Origin: Mycolicibacter sinensis
Lineage (GTDB): Bacteria > Actinomycetota > Actinomycetes > Mycobacteriales > Mycobacteriaceae
Length of the DNA: 56,197 nt
Direction: 5' to 3'
NCBI RefSeq assembly: GCF_001667375.1
Contig: NZ_LZIN01000084.1
Span: forward strand, 1 to 56,197
In this document: piece by piece, positions 9,751 to 19,031 of the stretch
Layout of the letters: every line of letters starts with the position of its first letter
Position numbering within the stretch: the stretch's first letter is position 1
Notes under the pieces: generated by a model
What the model saw: the letters and a program-made list of their open reading frames with translations, nothing else
Databases searched by the model: none
What the model was told of the DNA's origin: nothing
Made by a program: the position numbers and the translations under genes

Positions 9751-11452
9751 CGACGCACCCGCCGACGGCCCCAACCCCCTGCTCGACACACTGTCCCAGC
9801 TGCGGCTACGCGAACTGCTGGTCGGAGTGCAGGACCGGGTCGAGCAGATCGTGGAGGGCCGCGACCGCCTCGACGGTCTGCTGGCGGCGATGCTGGTGGT
9901 CACCTCCGGGCTCGAGCTCGACGCCACGCTGCGCTCCATCGTGCAGACCGCCACCAACCTGGTCGAGGCCAAATACGGTGCGCTGGAAGTGCACGACCAC
10001 GACCGCCGGATGCGGGAGTTCGTCTACGAGGGCATCGACGACGACACCTTCGCACGGATCGGGCGGCTGCCCGAAGGCGTGGGCGTGGTGGGCCTGCTGA
10101 TCGACGATCCCCGCCCGCTGCGTCTCGATGACCTCACCAAACACCCTGCGTCGGTGGGGTTTCCGTCATACCACCCGACGATGCGCACCTTCCTCGGCGT
10201 GCCGGTGGGGGTGCAGGACGAGGTCTTCGGCAATCTGTATCTCACCGAGAAGGCCAATGGGCTGCCGTTCAGCGAGGACGACGAAGTGCTGGTGCAAGCA
10301 CTGGCGGCCGCCGCCGGGATCGCCATCGCCAACGCCCGGTTGTACGCACAGGCCAAGGCGCGCCAATCCTGGATCGAATCCACCCGTGACATCGCCACCG
10401 AATTATTGTCCGGAACCGATCCCAGCACGGTGTTCCGGCTGATCGCCGAGGAAGCCAGCAAGCTCACCGGCGCCGAGTCGGCGCTGGTGGCCATCCCGCT
10501 GGAAGAGGAAACCTTCGACGCCGACGTCAAAGAACTCCTGGTGGTCGAAACCTTGGGTGCGGCCATGGAGACGATCGCCGGGGACACCATCCCGGTCGCC
10601 GGGACTGCGGTCGGCGAGGCATTCGCCCAGCGCATCCCGCGCAAAGTGGCCCGACTGGGGCTGACCGGCGTCGACGTGGCCGGCCCGGCGCTGATCCTGC
10701 CGTTGCGCGCCGCGGACGCGGTGGCCGGCGTCGTCGTGGTGGCGCGAAACGACACCACGAATCCGTTCAGCGTCGAACAACTCGACATGATGGCCGCGTT
10801 CGCCGACCAGGCCGCATTGGCCTGGCAGTTGGCCACGTCGCAGCGCCGCATGCACGAACTCGACGTGGTCACCGACCGCGATCGCATCGCCCGCGACCTT
10901 CACGACCACGTGATCCAGCGACTGTTCGCCGTCGGATTGTCCTTGCAGGGCACGATTCCGCGGGCCCGCTCCGCCGCGGTGCAGCGCCGGCTGAGCGACG
11001 CGGTGGATGACCTGCAGGAGATCATCGGCGAGATCCGCACCACCATCTTCGATCTGCACGGGGCCTCCTCGGCGGTGACCCGGCTGCGGCAGCGGCTGGA
11101 CAACGCCGTCGCGCAGTTCTCCGGGTCGGGGCTGCACACCACCGTGCAGTTCGTCGGCCCACTGTCGGTGGTCGAACCGGCGCTGGCCGATCACGCCGAG
11201 GCAGTGGTCTCCGAGGCGGTCAGCAATGCGGTCCGGCATTCCGGCGCCACCGCGTTGAGCGTGCAGATCAAGGTCGAAGACGACCTGGCCATCGAGGTGA
11301 CCGACAACGGGCGCGGGATGCCGGAGGTCATCACCCCCAGCGGCCTGGACAACCTAGGACGGCGCGCCGCACAGGCCGGCGGCGCCTTCAGCATCGAACC
11401 GGCCCCGGGCGGCGGCACCGTACTGCGCTGGTCCGCACCGCTGATGACGTAG
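9743..11452 (+). CDS. dosS: Haem-GAF sensor histidine kinase DosS/DevS
   Basis: Sensor of O2, NO and CO that phosphorylates DosR. The 569-aa protein has two GAF domains (about 60-200 and 228-365) followed by a HisKA_3 dimerisation domain and an HATPase. The proximal haem ligand is His144 in SYHPTMRTFLGVPV; the distal Tyr166 (NLYLTEK) and Glu82 align with Tyr171 and Glu87 of M. tuberculosis DosS by a constant offset of 5. The phospho-acceptor is His387 in RDLHDHVIQRLF; the ATP site is VTDNGRGMPE and the protein ends VLRWSAPLMT. Its last 65 bases overlap the 3' end of the opposing nitroreductase gene. It is the only DosS/DosT-type sensor in the window. Confidence 0.97.
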   Translation: MTDDAPADGPNPLLDTLSQLRLRELLVGVQDRVEQIVEGRDRLDGLLAAMLVVTSGLELDATLRSIVQTATNLVEAKYGALEVHDHDRRMREFVYEGIDDDTFARIGRLPEGVGVVGLLIDDPRPLRLDDLTKHPASVGFPSYHPTMRTFLGVPVGVQDEVFGNLYLTEKANGLPFSEDDEVLVQALAAAAGIAIANARLYAQAKARQSWIESTRDIATELLSGTDPSTVFRLIAEEASKLTGAESALVAIPLEEETFDADVKELLVVETLGAAMETIAGDTIPVAGTAVGEAFAQRIPRKVARLGLTGVDVAGPALILPLRAADAVAGVVVVARNDTTNPFSVEQLDMMAAFADQAALAWQLATSQRRMHELDVVTDRDRIARDLHDHVIQRLFAVGLSLQGTIPRARSAAVQRRLSDAVDDLQEIIGEIRTTIFDLHGASSAVTRLRQRLDNAVAQFSGSGLHTTVQFVGPLSVVEPALADHAEAVVSEAVSNAVRHSGATALSVQIKVEDDLAIEVTDNGRGMPEVITPSGLDNLGRRAAQAGGAFSIEPAPGGGTVLRWSAPLMT

Positions 11453-12473
11453 CCGGCGCCCATTCCACGGTGTCGTCGAGGAAGCGTCGCGGGGTCGCCG
11501 GAAGCGGGTCGGCGTTGATCGGGGCCCAGCCCACCCGCAGCAGCATCTGCGGATAGCCGCTGGTGCCGAAGACATCGCGGCGTACCGCGGCGCGGGTTTC
11601 GGCGATCTCGAGCGGCTCGGTGACCGGGCAGTTGGCCAGCCCCAGCGCCGTCGCGGTCAGCAACACCACGCTGGTGGCCTCACCGGCGCGCAGTTGCGCC
11701 AGCCGGTCATCGTCGTCGGTGCCCAATGCCAGCATCACCGCGCGGTCCTCGGCCGGGCCGGCACCGGGCGGCTGGGCCAGCATCGGGTCGGCGAACAGCC
11801 GCCCCGGAATCGGTGCGCCGGCATTCGGAGCGGGAACACTGCGTGCCGGGACGCCGGCCACCGACCCGTACCGACCGCTCCACCTCGCCAGCTCGGCGAG
11901 GTAGTCGTAGTCGGTGCGGTGGGCGTAGACGGCTTCCGCCACAACCGCATTCAGCCGGTCGAGCGCGTCGATTCGGCGCAGCATCACCCCGGCGCGCGCG
12001 GCCCGGGCACCCATCAGCGCCACGTCGGCGGCCGCCACCGGCCAGCCGCTGAAGTAGCGGCGGTCGGTGCGTCGCCGCGGTATCGCCGCGGCCAGCGCCA
12101 CGTCGGTCTGCTCGGGCGGCCGCCCCGGATCGGGCCCGAACAGCTCGATCGTCGCCAGGTGCTCGGGGCGGGCCGGATCGGGCAGCCGGTGGATCTTGCC
12201 GCGCCAACCCAGCGCGGCCAGCGCGACCACGCAATGGTGCAGCGCCGCACCGCAACTGAGGATCAGACCGCGGCCGTCGGGATCCACGCTGCGCAGGTGC
12301 AGGTCGGGGTCGGCGAACAGCTCCAGCCGAGGCGGCTGTGACGCCGTCTGCACCCGCCAGCGCCACGGCTGGGAATTGTGCACCGACGGTGCCCGCGCCG
12401 CCAGCTCAAGCGCAGTGCGAACGGTCTCCCGGACTGCCGCGGGGTCCGGGTAGCCGACAGGCTGCTCATCCAC
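11388..12473 (-). CDS. Acg-family nitroreductase-like protein (Rv3131-like)
   Basis: A 361-aa putative NAD(P)H nitroreductase of the Acg/Rv3131 family, typically strongly DosR-induced; the true substrate is unknown. It aligns along its length with Rv3131: RAPSVHNSQPWRW near the start, PDGRGLILSCGAALHHCVVALAALGW, AAIPRRRTDRRYFS, GRYGSVAGVPAR and GYPQMLLRVGWAPINADPLP. The C-terminus is longer than Rv3131 and ends in a basic tail encoded opposite the end of dosS, giving a 65-bp convergent overlap. It diverges from tgs1 across a region with several DosR-like boxes, the Rv3131/Rv3130c arrangement. Confidence 0.9.
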   Translation of the reverse strand: MDEQPVGYPDPAAVRETVRTALELAARAPSVHNSQPWRWRVQTASQPPRLELFADPDLHLRSVDPDGRGLILSCGAALHHCVVALAALGWRGKIHRLPDPARPEHLATIELFGPDPGRPPEQTDVALAAAIPRRRTDRRYFSGWPVAAADVALMGARAARAGVMLRRIDALDRLNAVVAEAVYAHRTDYDYLAELARWSGRYGSVAGVPARSVPAPNAGAPIPGRLFADPMLAQPPGAGPAEDRAVMLALGTDDDDRLAQLRAGEATSVVLLTATALGLANCPVTEPLEIAETRAAVRRDVFGTSGYPQMLLRVGWAPINADPLPATPRRFLDDTVEWAPATSSAVRTSAVRCRRPGPVRC

Positions 12474-12572
12474 GATCCGGCCCCCATTCTTTCGGCACGG
12501 TCTTGAGCCGATCTGGCACCGAACCGAAGGGCCAGTGCCTCTTTCACCATGCTCTCCGGCCGGCCGGCCCGC

Positions 12573-12650
12573 ACAGGGCAGGAAGGCCCGACCGGAAAGG
12601 ACTTTGGGCCACCGGGCGCAAGCTCAGCGACTAGGGACTTCTGGCCCTGC
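12573..12650. promoter_or_regulatory. Cluster of DosR-like boxes between nitroreductase and tgs1
   Basis: Three GGG-N(9)-CCC-type sites lie in the 235-bp divergent region: 12573-12592 (core GGGCAGGAAGGCCCG), 12595-12614 (core AGGACTTTGGGCCAC) and 12631-12650 (core GGGACTTCTGGCCCT). Each matches the 20-bp DosR consensus at only about 11-12 positions, but all keep the half-site character. The last lies about 68 bp upstream of the tgs1 ATG. The homologous M. tuberculosis region also carries multiple DosR boxes. Confidence 0.5.
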
Positions 12651-12708
12651 CGACGCCGAGCGGCGCGGGCGGATCATAAAGAGCGGACGCAGGCAGGAGG
12701 TCCGCATC

Positions 12709-14151
12709 ATGGAGCAACTGACCACACTGGACGCGGGTTTTCTGGAGGCCGAGGACTCCGACCGCCACATCAGCCTGGCGATCGGCGGGCTGGTCATCCT
12801 GGAAGGGCCGCCACCGGATTACGCCGCCCTGGTCTCCGCGTTGGGTGCGCGGATCAGCGGCTGCCGGCGGTTCGGCCAGAAACTGCAGGTGCACCCGTTC
12901 GACCTGGCGCCGCCGCAGTGGGTGGCCGATCCCGACTTCGACATGGGGCATCACCTGCGGCGGGTCGCGCTGCCGGGCCCGGGCGGCGACGCCGAACTGT
13001 TCGGCTTCGTCGCCGACCAGATGGCACGCCGGCTGGACCGGGATCGGCCGCTGTGGCACATCTGGGTGATCGAGGGGCTGACCGGCGACCGGTGGGCCAT
13101 GCTGGTTAAAGTTCACCACTGTATCGGCGACGGGATCGCGACCTCGCACCTGTTCACCGGGCTCTGCGATGAAGGCGGCGACCTCGGCGGCGGGGTGGCG
13201 AGTTTCGCCGGCCACCTTCGGAGCTCGCACGAATCACATTCGGGTGAACGGCATTTCGGACTTCCCGCGGTGAACACCAGCCCTGCGGCCTGGGCCGCCG
13301 ATCTGTGGAACGTGTCGACCGCGATCAGCGCCGCGGCCCTACGGGCCGCCCGCGGCACCGTCGAACTGTCCGCCGGGCTGCTGCACCAGGGCACCCCCAC
13401 CTCGTTGAACGGACCGATGAGCGCGCTGCGCCGGTACAGCTCGGCGAAGGTATCGCTCGCCGACGTCCACCAGATCTGTCAGGCATTCGACGTGACCCTC
13501 AACGATGTCGCGCTGGCCGGCTTGACCGAGGCCTACCGCGGCATGCTGCACCGCCGCGGCGAACGCCCCCTGCCCGAAACGCTGCGCACGTTGGTGCCGG
13601 TGTCCACCCGCGGCGGCGACGCCGTCGACGCGACCGACAACCGGGTGTCGGTGATGCTGCCCTACCTGCCGGTGGAGGAGGACAACCCGGTGCGGCGGCT
13701 GAAACTGGTGCACGCGCGGCTGAGCCGAACCAAGCGCACCGGGCAGCGCCAAGCCGGCAGTGCGTTCGTCTCGGCGGCCAACCACATCCCGTTCCCGCTG
13801 ACCGCATGGGCGGTGCGGCTGTTGACGCGGCTGCCCCAGCAGGGCGTCACCACCATCGCGACCAATGTGCCGGGTCCGTCGCAGACTCTGCACATCATGG
13901 GCCGCACCGTGCTCGACGTGCTTCCGGTGCCGCCGATCGCGCTGCAGCTGCGCACCGGGGTGGCGATGCTGAGCTACGCCGAGAGCCTGTTCTTCGGCGT
14001 ACTGGCCGACTACGACACCATGCCCGACGTCGATGAATTCGCCCGCAGCATCGAGACGGCGGTGGCCCGGCTGGTGGCCGTCGCCAAGCGGCGCAAGGCC
14101 CACCGGGAGCACGCCGAACACGGGCGCCCGTCGCTGGTGGCGATCGGCTAA
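12709..14151 (+). CDS. tgs1: Wax ester synthase/triacylglycerol synthase Tgs1
   Basis: Esterifies diacylglycerol with acyl-CoA to store triacylglycerol, the main lipid store of hypoxic, dormant mycobacteria. The 480-aa WS/DGAT protein has the HHxxxDG active-site motif at His136-His137-Cys-Ile-Gly-Asp141-Gly142. Closeness to Rv3130c (Tgs1) is clear from LTTLDAGFLEAEDSDRH, RRYSSAKVSLADV and QLRTGVAMLSYAESLFFGVLADYD. The ATG at 12709 follows AGGAGG; the frame is open further upstream but without homology. It ends 8 bp from the opposing lpqB stop. Confidence 0.95.
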   Translation: MEQLTTLDAGFLEAEDSDRHISLAIGGLVILEGPPPDYAALVSALGARISGCRRFGQKLQVHPFDLAPPQWVADPDFDMGHHLRRVALPGPGGDAELFGFVADQMARRLDRDRPLWHIWVIEGLTGDRWAMLVKVHHCIGDGIATSHLFTGLCDEGGDLGGGVASFAGHLRSSHESHSGERHFGLPAVNTSPAAWAADLWNVSTAISAAALRAARGTVELSAGLLHQGTPTSLNGPMSALRRYSSAKVSLADVHQICQAFDVTLNDVALAGLTEAYRGMLHRRGERPLPETLRTLVPVSTRGGDAVDATDNRVSVMLPYLPVEEDNPVRRLKLVHARLSRTKRTGQRQAGSAFVSAANHIPFPLTAWAVRLLTRLPQQGVTTIATNVPGPSQTLHIMGRTVLDVLPVPPIALQLRTGVAMLSYAESLFFGVLADYDTMPDVDEFARSIETAVARLVAVAKRRKAHREHAEHGRPSLVAIG

Positions 14152-14159
14152 GCCAAGGC

Positions 14160-15986
14160 TCAGCCCGGCAGCACCGGCTGCGCGCCGGCGACCATGAACG
14201 GGCCCAGCGGCGACCAGCTCTGTTCGTCCTCGGCCCGCGCCGACGACAATGCCAACACCCCGCGCGGATCGGCCACGTAGACCGTGGACGGGTCGGCGAC
14301 GATCGTGGACACCGGCAGCTGCAGATTGCCGTTGGGCGCATCGGAGTTCACCCCGTCGATGTTGACGTAGGACACCGGGTGCTTCGGGTCGGATCGGCTC
14401 ACCACGATGTCGTCGCCGGTGCGCCAGCTCAGCGACACCACCGAGGAGCCGAGCCCGAAGCCCAGCCGGCGCGGATAGTTCAGCACGAACTGGCCGGCCG
14501 CGGTCTGCTCGACGCCGGCCAGGATCACCTGTCCGTCGATCACCATGGCGGCCCGGGTGCCGTCGCGGGACAGCTGCAGCTCGCTGATCGGTCCGGGGAA
14601 CCTGGCGTTGATCGCCCCGGAGTCCACCGGAATCCGGGCCGGGCGGCCCGAGGCCACCTCTTGGATCGCGCGCAGGACGTTGTTGCCGTCGACGACCACC
14701 CATACCGCTTCGTCCAGCGACCAGCTCGGCCGCGACAGGGTGTGCCCCTCGGCGGCTCGCACCGCCTCGCCGCCGAGGTCGCCGATCCACAACGTGGCCG
14801 GCGGGTCGGGGGCGCCCGGGTGCACCACCACCGAGGCCACCTGGCGTCCGTTGCGCGACAACGCCGCCGACTCCTGGTCGGGTTCCCGCCCGAACGCGCC
14901 GGGCACCCGGTTGGCCTGCTGTCCGTCCAGGACGAGCAGTGACCCGCCGACCAGCGCATGGATTCCGGCGCCGGCGCCGTCGGAGGCGCCCGGGTCGGTG
15001 GTGGCCACGTCCGAGGTCGTCCAGCCGTCCGGGAACCGGTCGTCGAGCGCGGCGCCGTCGGCGGTGATCACGTACGGGCCCTTGATGTCCGCCCGGGCCA
15101 GGGTCCAGATCAGTTGGGCGGCAAGCAGTTGCCTGCTGTTGGGGTCGGTGGTCGACAGGCTGTCCAGGTCGATCTTCGCCCCGCCGTAGCCGCGGCCCAC
15201 CCCGCTCTTGCCGCCGTCGGCCCGGGTCACCGGGCCGCGTAGCCGCAGCGGTGTGGCCAGCAGGTTGCGCACTCCGGCCATCTCCGGGCGCGGGCCGGCA
15301 ATCAGCTTGGACACCAGCTCGGTGGCCAGCTGGTCGGGGTCGGACACCGCGACGTAGCGGGGATCGGGAACCACCGTCTTGCCGGTCGGGTCGACGAAAT
15401 ACAGCGTGTTGCGCTTGTAGGTGGCCTGAAACTGCTGCCAGTCCAAGAAGACTCCGTTGGGCAGCCGGTCGATGCGCCAGCCGTCAGAAGTCTTGAGCAG
15501 TTCGATCGGCTCCGGGGCGGGCAGCGCGCCCTCGGCGGTCTCGAACACCCCCATGTCCGACAGCGAACCCAGCATGTCGGCGCGCATGGTGACCGCGACC
15601 CGGTCGGCGCTGCGGGTCTCGACGAACACCACGTTGTCGATCAGCAGCGCACTGCCGGCGTCGTCCCAGGCGTCCGACGCCGACTGGGTGAGAAACTGCC
15701 GTGCCGCGCGGTGCCGGTTGGCCGGATCGGCGGTGGCCTTGAGGAATTCGCGCAGCAACACATCGGGGTCCATGCCCGGGGTGGGCTTGGGCAGCACCGT
15801 CGGCGGCGGCGCCTGCACCGTGCCGATCGCCTGCGGGGCCGATGTGCTGGGCACTCCGGCGCAGCCCGCCAACGCCAGGGCGGTTATCAGGGCGAGGATC
15901 AGCGCCGCCGCGCGCAGCCGGCGGTTAGCGAGGCTCGACGCAGGAGAGACGAAGCTGGACCGCCGCATCCGAACCCGCGCCATCAT
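14160..15986 (-). CDS. lpqB: Lipoprotein LpqB, MtrAB accessory factor
   Basis: A 608-aa envelope lipoprotein that works with the MtrB sensor. It has a basic N-terminus, a hydrophobic signal (LRAAALILALITALALAGC) with an LAGC lipobox, a GerMN/sporulation-type domain in the first half and a beta-propeller-like C-terminal half. Its start overlaps the mtrB stop as ATGA (15983-15986), so the two are translationally coupled as in M. tuberculosis (Rv3244c-Rv3245c). A second in-frame ATG directly follows the first. Confidence 0.96.
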   Translation of the reverse strand: MMARVRMRRSSFVSPASSLANRRLRAAALILALITALALAGCAGVPSTSAPQAIGTVQAPPPTVLPKPTPGMDPDVLLREFLKATADPANRHRAARQFLTQSASDAWDDAGSALLIDNVVFVETRSADRVAVTMRADMLGSLSDMGVFETAEGALPAPEPIELLKTSDGWRIDRLPNGVFLDWQQFQATYKRNTLYFVDPTGKTVVPDPRYVAVSDPDQLATELVSKLIAGPRPEMAGVRNLLATPLRLRGPVTRADGGKSGVGRGYGGAKIDLDSLSTTDPNSRQLLAAQLIWTLARADIKGPYVITADGAALDDRFPDGWTTSDVATTDPGASDGAGAGIHALVGGSLLVLDGQQANRVPGAFGREPDQESAALSRNGRQVASVVVHPGAPDPPATLWIGDLGGEAVRAAEGHTLSRPSWSLDEAVWVVVDGNNVLRAIQEVASGRPARIPVDSGAINARFPGPISELQLSRDGTRAAMVIDGQVILAGVEQTAAGQFVLNYPRRLGFGLGSSVVSLSWRTGDDIVVSRSDPKHPVSYVNIDGVNSDAPNGNLQLPVSTIVADPSTVYVADPRGVLALSSARAEDEQSWSPLGPFMVAGAQPVLPG

Positions 15987-17632
15987 CCGCTCCGCTCGGC
16001 GTGTTCACGCGCTCGCTGCCGAAGCTCGCGGCGCTCGGCGGCGGTGACCGGCTTCATCGGCAGCGGGCTGGTGGTGACCTTATGGCCGCGCACCAGCGGC
16101 AGGGTCAACCGGAAGCAGGCGCCCTTGCCGGGTTCGCCCCAGGCCTCCAGCCGGCCCTGGTGCAGCCGGGCGTCCTCGACGCTGATCGCCAGCCCCAGCC
16201 CGGTCCCCCCGGAGCGCCGCACCCGCGAGGGGTCAGCGCGCCAGAACCGGCTGAACACCAGCTTCTCCTCCCCCGGCCGCAACCCCACCCCGTGGTCGCG
16301 GACGGTGACCGCGACGGTGTCGTCGTCGGCGCGCATCCGGATCACCACCGGCTTGTGCTCGGCGTGGTCGATCGCATTGGCGATCAGGTTGCGCAGGATG
16401 CGTTCCACCCGGCGCGGATCCACCTCGGCGATCACCCCCTCGCCCGGCAGGTCCACCCGCAGCTCGACGCCGGCCTCGGCGGCCAGATGTCCCACGTTGT
16501 CCAGCGCGCTCTTGACCGTCGAGCGCAGGTCCACCGACTCCACCGACAGCTCGGCCACCCCGGCGTCGTGCCGGGAGATCTCCAGCAGATCGTTCAGCAA
16601 GGATTCGAACCGGTCGAGTTCGCTGACCAGCAGCTCGGTGGAGCGTCGCAGGGAGGGCTCCAGGTCTTGGCTGTGGTCGTGGATCAAATCGGCGGCCATC
16701 CGCACGGTGGTCAGCGGGGTGCGCAGCTCGTGGCTGACGTCGGAGGTGAACCGGCGCTGCAGGTTACCGAACTCTTCGAGCTGGGTGATCTGGCGCGACA
16801 GGCTCTCGGCCATATCGTTGAACGACACCGCGAGCCGGGCCATGTCGTCTTCGCCGCGGACCGGCATGCGTTCGGACAGGTGCCCCTCGGCGAACCGTTC
16901 GGCGATCCGCGAGGCCGACCGCACCGGCAGCACCACCTGCCGGGACACCAAAAGCGCAATGCCGGCCAGCAGCACCAGCAGCACCAGGCCGCCGGTGGCG
17001 ATGGTGCCGCGCACCATGCTGATCGTGTTGCGCTCGGTGCCCAACGGATAGATCAAGTACAGCTCCAGGTTGGTGATCCGCGACGTCGTCGGCGTCCCGA
17101 TCACCAGCGCCGGGCCGGAAAACCCCTCCACGTGCACGGGGGCGTACTGGTAGCTGACCTGGCCGGCCTTGACGAATTCGCGCAGTGCGACCGGCACCTG
17201 CTCGACCGGCCCGGCGGTGGTCGCCGCCCGCGGGCCTTCGCCGAGCACCACCAGCACCGCGTCGAACGCGCCCGCGGTTCCGCTGCCGGCGGCCGGGCCG
17301 GTTTTGCTCATCAGCGTGTTGCGCGCCAGTTGCAGGCTCGAGGTCAGCGAGCGAGCCTCCTCACCGCCGACGATGCCGCCGGCCGTGACGCGGGCCCGCT
17401 CGATCTGTTCGGTGGCCGCCCGGACCTTGACGTCCAGCACCCGGTCGGTGATCTGGCTGGTCAAAACGAATCCGAGCGCCAAGATGACCGCAGCCGACAA
17501 CCCCATCGTGAGCACCACGACCCGCAGCTGCAGTGACCGGCGCCAGGCGACCTGCACCGCGCGGCGCAGCGTGTTCACGCCGAGCAGCAAGGGACCCGAC
17601 CGCCGGGGGCGCCGTCTGGAGCTGAAGATCAC
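15983..17632 (-). CDS. mtrB: Sensor histidine kinase MtrB
   Basis: Membrane sensor kinase partnering MtrA; controls cell division and cell-wall genes. At 549 aa it has a first membrane helix at about 38-60, an extracytoplasmic sensor region, a second helix near 205-230, a HAMP domain, the phospho-acceptor motif FTSDVSHELRTPLTTVRM, and N, G1 and G2 boxes (NLIANAIDHAEH, VRDHGVGLRP, GGTGLGLAIS). It lies 22 bp downstream of mtrA in the mtrA-mtrB-lpqB operon. Confidence 0.97.
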   Translation of the reverse strand: MIFSSRRRPRRSGPLLLGVNTLRRAVQVAWRRSLQLRVVVLTMGLSAAVILALGFVLTSQITDRVLDVKVRAATEQIERARVTAGGIVGGEEARSLTSSLQLARNTLMSKTGPAAGSGTAGAFDAVLVVLGEGPRAATTAGPVEQVPVALREFVKAGQVSYQYAPVHVEGFSGPALVIGTPTTSRITNLELYLIYPLGTERNTISMVRGTIATGGLVLLVLLAGIALLVSRQVVLPVRSASRIAERFAEGHLSERMPVRGEDDMARLAVSFNDMAESLSRQITQLEEFGNLQRRFTSDVSHELRTPLTTVRMAADLIHDHSQDLEPSLRRSTELLVSELDRFESLLNDLLEISRHDAGVAELSVESVDLRSTVKSALDNVGHLAAEAGVELRVDLPGEGVIAEVDPRRVERILRNLIANAIDHAEHKPVVIRMRADDDTVAVTVRDHGVGLRPGEEKLVFSRFWRADPSRVRRSGGTGLGLAISVEDARLHQGRLEAWGEPGKGACFRLTLPLVRGHKVTTSPLPMKPVTAAERRELRQRAREHAERSG

Positions 17633-17654
17633 GTGCGCCGCTCCCCGGTGGGGA

Positions 17655-18341
17655 TCACGGAGGTCCGGCCTTGTAACCCACTCCTCGAACGGTCAGCACC
17701 ACGGTCGGGTTCTCCGGGTCTTGCTCCACCTTGGCCCGTAGGCGCTGGACGTGCACGTTCACCAGCCGGGTGTCGGCCGGATGCCGGTATCCCCAGACCT
17801 GTTCGAGGAGCACTTCACGAGTAAACACCTGGCGCGGCTTGCGTGCCAGGGCCACCAGCAGGTCGAACTCCAACGGCGTCAGGGAGATCTGCTCACCGGC
17901 ACGACTCACCTTGTGCGCCGGGACATCGATGTCGATGTCGGCGATCGAGAGCATCTCGGCCGGCTCGTCGTCGTTGCGGCGCAGCCTCGCGCGCACGCGG
18001 GCCACCAGTTCCTTGGGCTTGAACGGCTTCATGATGTAGTCGTCGGCGCCCGACTCCAGCCCCAGCACCACGTCGACGGTGTCGGTTTTGGCGGTGAGCA
18101 TCACGATCGGCACCCCGGAGTCCTTGCGCAGCACCCGGCACACGTCGATGCCGTTCATGCCGGGCAGCATCAGGTCCAGCAGCACCAGATCGGGCCGCAG
18201 CTCGTGCACCGCGGTGAGCGCCTGGGTGCCGTCACCGACGACCGCGGTGTCGAAACCCTCCCCACGCAGCACGATGGTGAGCATCTCGGCCAGCGAAGCG
18301 TCGTCGTCGACGACGAGAATCCTTTGCCTCATGGCGTACAT
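17655..18341 (-). CDS. mtrA: Response regulator MtrA
   Basis: OmpR/PhoB-class regulator, essential in M. tuberculosis, linked to dnaA, ripA and oriC. The 228-aa protein is almost identical to M. tuberculosis MtrA: receiver ILVVDDDASLAEML, phosphorylation motif LVLLDLMLPGMNG, and a winged-helix domain ending VRGVGYKAGPP. The ATG at 18341 (MYAMRQRIL) gives exactly the M. tuberculosis length; an upstream ATG at 18362 would add seven residues. Confidence 0.97.
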   Translation of the reverse strand: MYAMRQRILVVDDDASLAEMLTIVLRGEGFDTAVVGDGTQALTAVHELRPDLVLLDLMLPGMNGIDVCRVLRKDSGVPIVMLTAKTDTVDVVLGLESGADDYIMKPFKPKELVARVRARLRRNDDEPAEMLSIADIDIDVPAHKVSRAGEQISLTPLEFDLLVALARKPRQVFTREVLLEQVWGYRHPADTRLVNVHVQRLRAKVEQDPENPTVVLTVRGVGYKAGPP

Positions 18342-18392
18342 GGTGTCATCAGATCGAGACAAAATCCTGCTACCACGCGCGTGTTTCGCAGG

Positions 18393-19022
18393 TTAAACGT
18401 GCAGAACGCCGGCCAGCTCGGCCGCCGAGACCGTCGGGCCGGCCAGCTGCCACCGCCCGGCGAACCCGGTTCGGGCCAGTCCGCGGTACACCTCGCCGGT
18501 GCGGCGCTGCAGGCCGTCGTCGCGCTCGTAGCTGTCGCGGGCCCGGGCGGTGTCGTGCGCCTCGCGATTCCGGGCGCGCTGGGCGGCGAGGTCGGCGGGG
18601 ACGTCCAGGAGGATCTGCCAGTCCGGCGCGGGCAGCCCGAGCCGCTCGAATTCCAGCTGCCGCACCCAGGCGACCACCCCGCCGTCGGCGTCCTGATGCA
18701 GCCGGGCGGCGCTGTAGGCGGCGTTGGAGGCCACATACCGGTCCAGGATCACCACGTCGTGGCTGGTCTGCAGGCCCGCGATCTCCTCTATGGCGCCGGC
18801 CCGGTCCAGCGCGAACAGCAACGCCATCGCGTACACCGAATCGGCCAGGTCACCGTGCTGCCCGCGCAGCGCCTCGGCGGCGACGTCGGCGGTCACCGAG
18901 CTGCCGTAGCGCGGGAACGCGCAAGTTGCCACCGATTTCCCGGCGGCTTCGAACGCCGCGCGCAACCCCTGGGTCAGGGTGTTCTTGCCGGCGCCGTCGA
19001 CGCCTTCGATCGCGATCAGCAT
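18393..19022 (-). CDS. tmk: Thymidylate kinase
   Basis: Phosphorylates dTMP to dTDP for DNA synthesis. The 209-aa protein has an N-terminal P-loop (IAIEGVDGAGKNTLTQGL), the DR-x motif in VVILDRYVASNAAYSAAR, and the mycobacterial-type short lid region. It is the Rv3247c position, between ahcY and mtrA, 51 bp upstream of mtrA. A hairpin repeat lies directly before its start. Confidence 0.96.
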   Translation of the reverse strand: MLIAIEGVDGAGKNTLTQGLRAAFEAAGKSVATCAFPRYGSSVTADVAAEALRGQHGDLADSVYAMALLFALDRAGAIEEIAGLQTSHDVVILDRYVASNAAYSAARLHQDADGGVVAWVRQLEFERLGLPAPDWQILLDVPADLAAQRARNREAHDTARARDSYERDDGLQRRTGEVYRGLARTGFAGRWQLAGPTVSAAELAGVLHV

Positions 19023-19031
19023 GGCGCGAGT

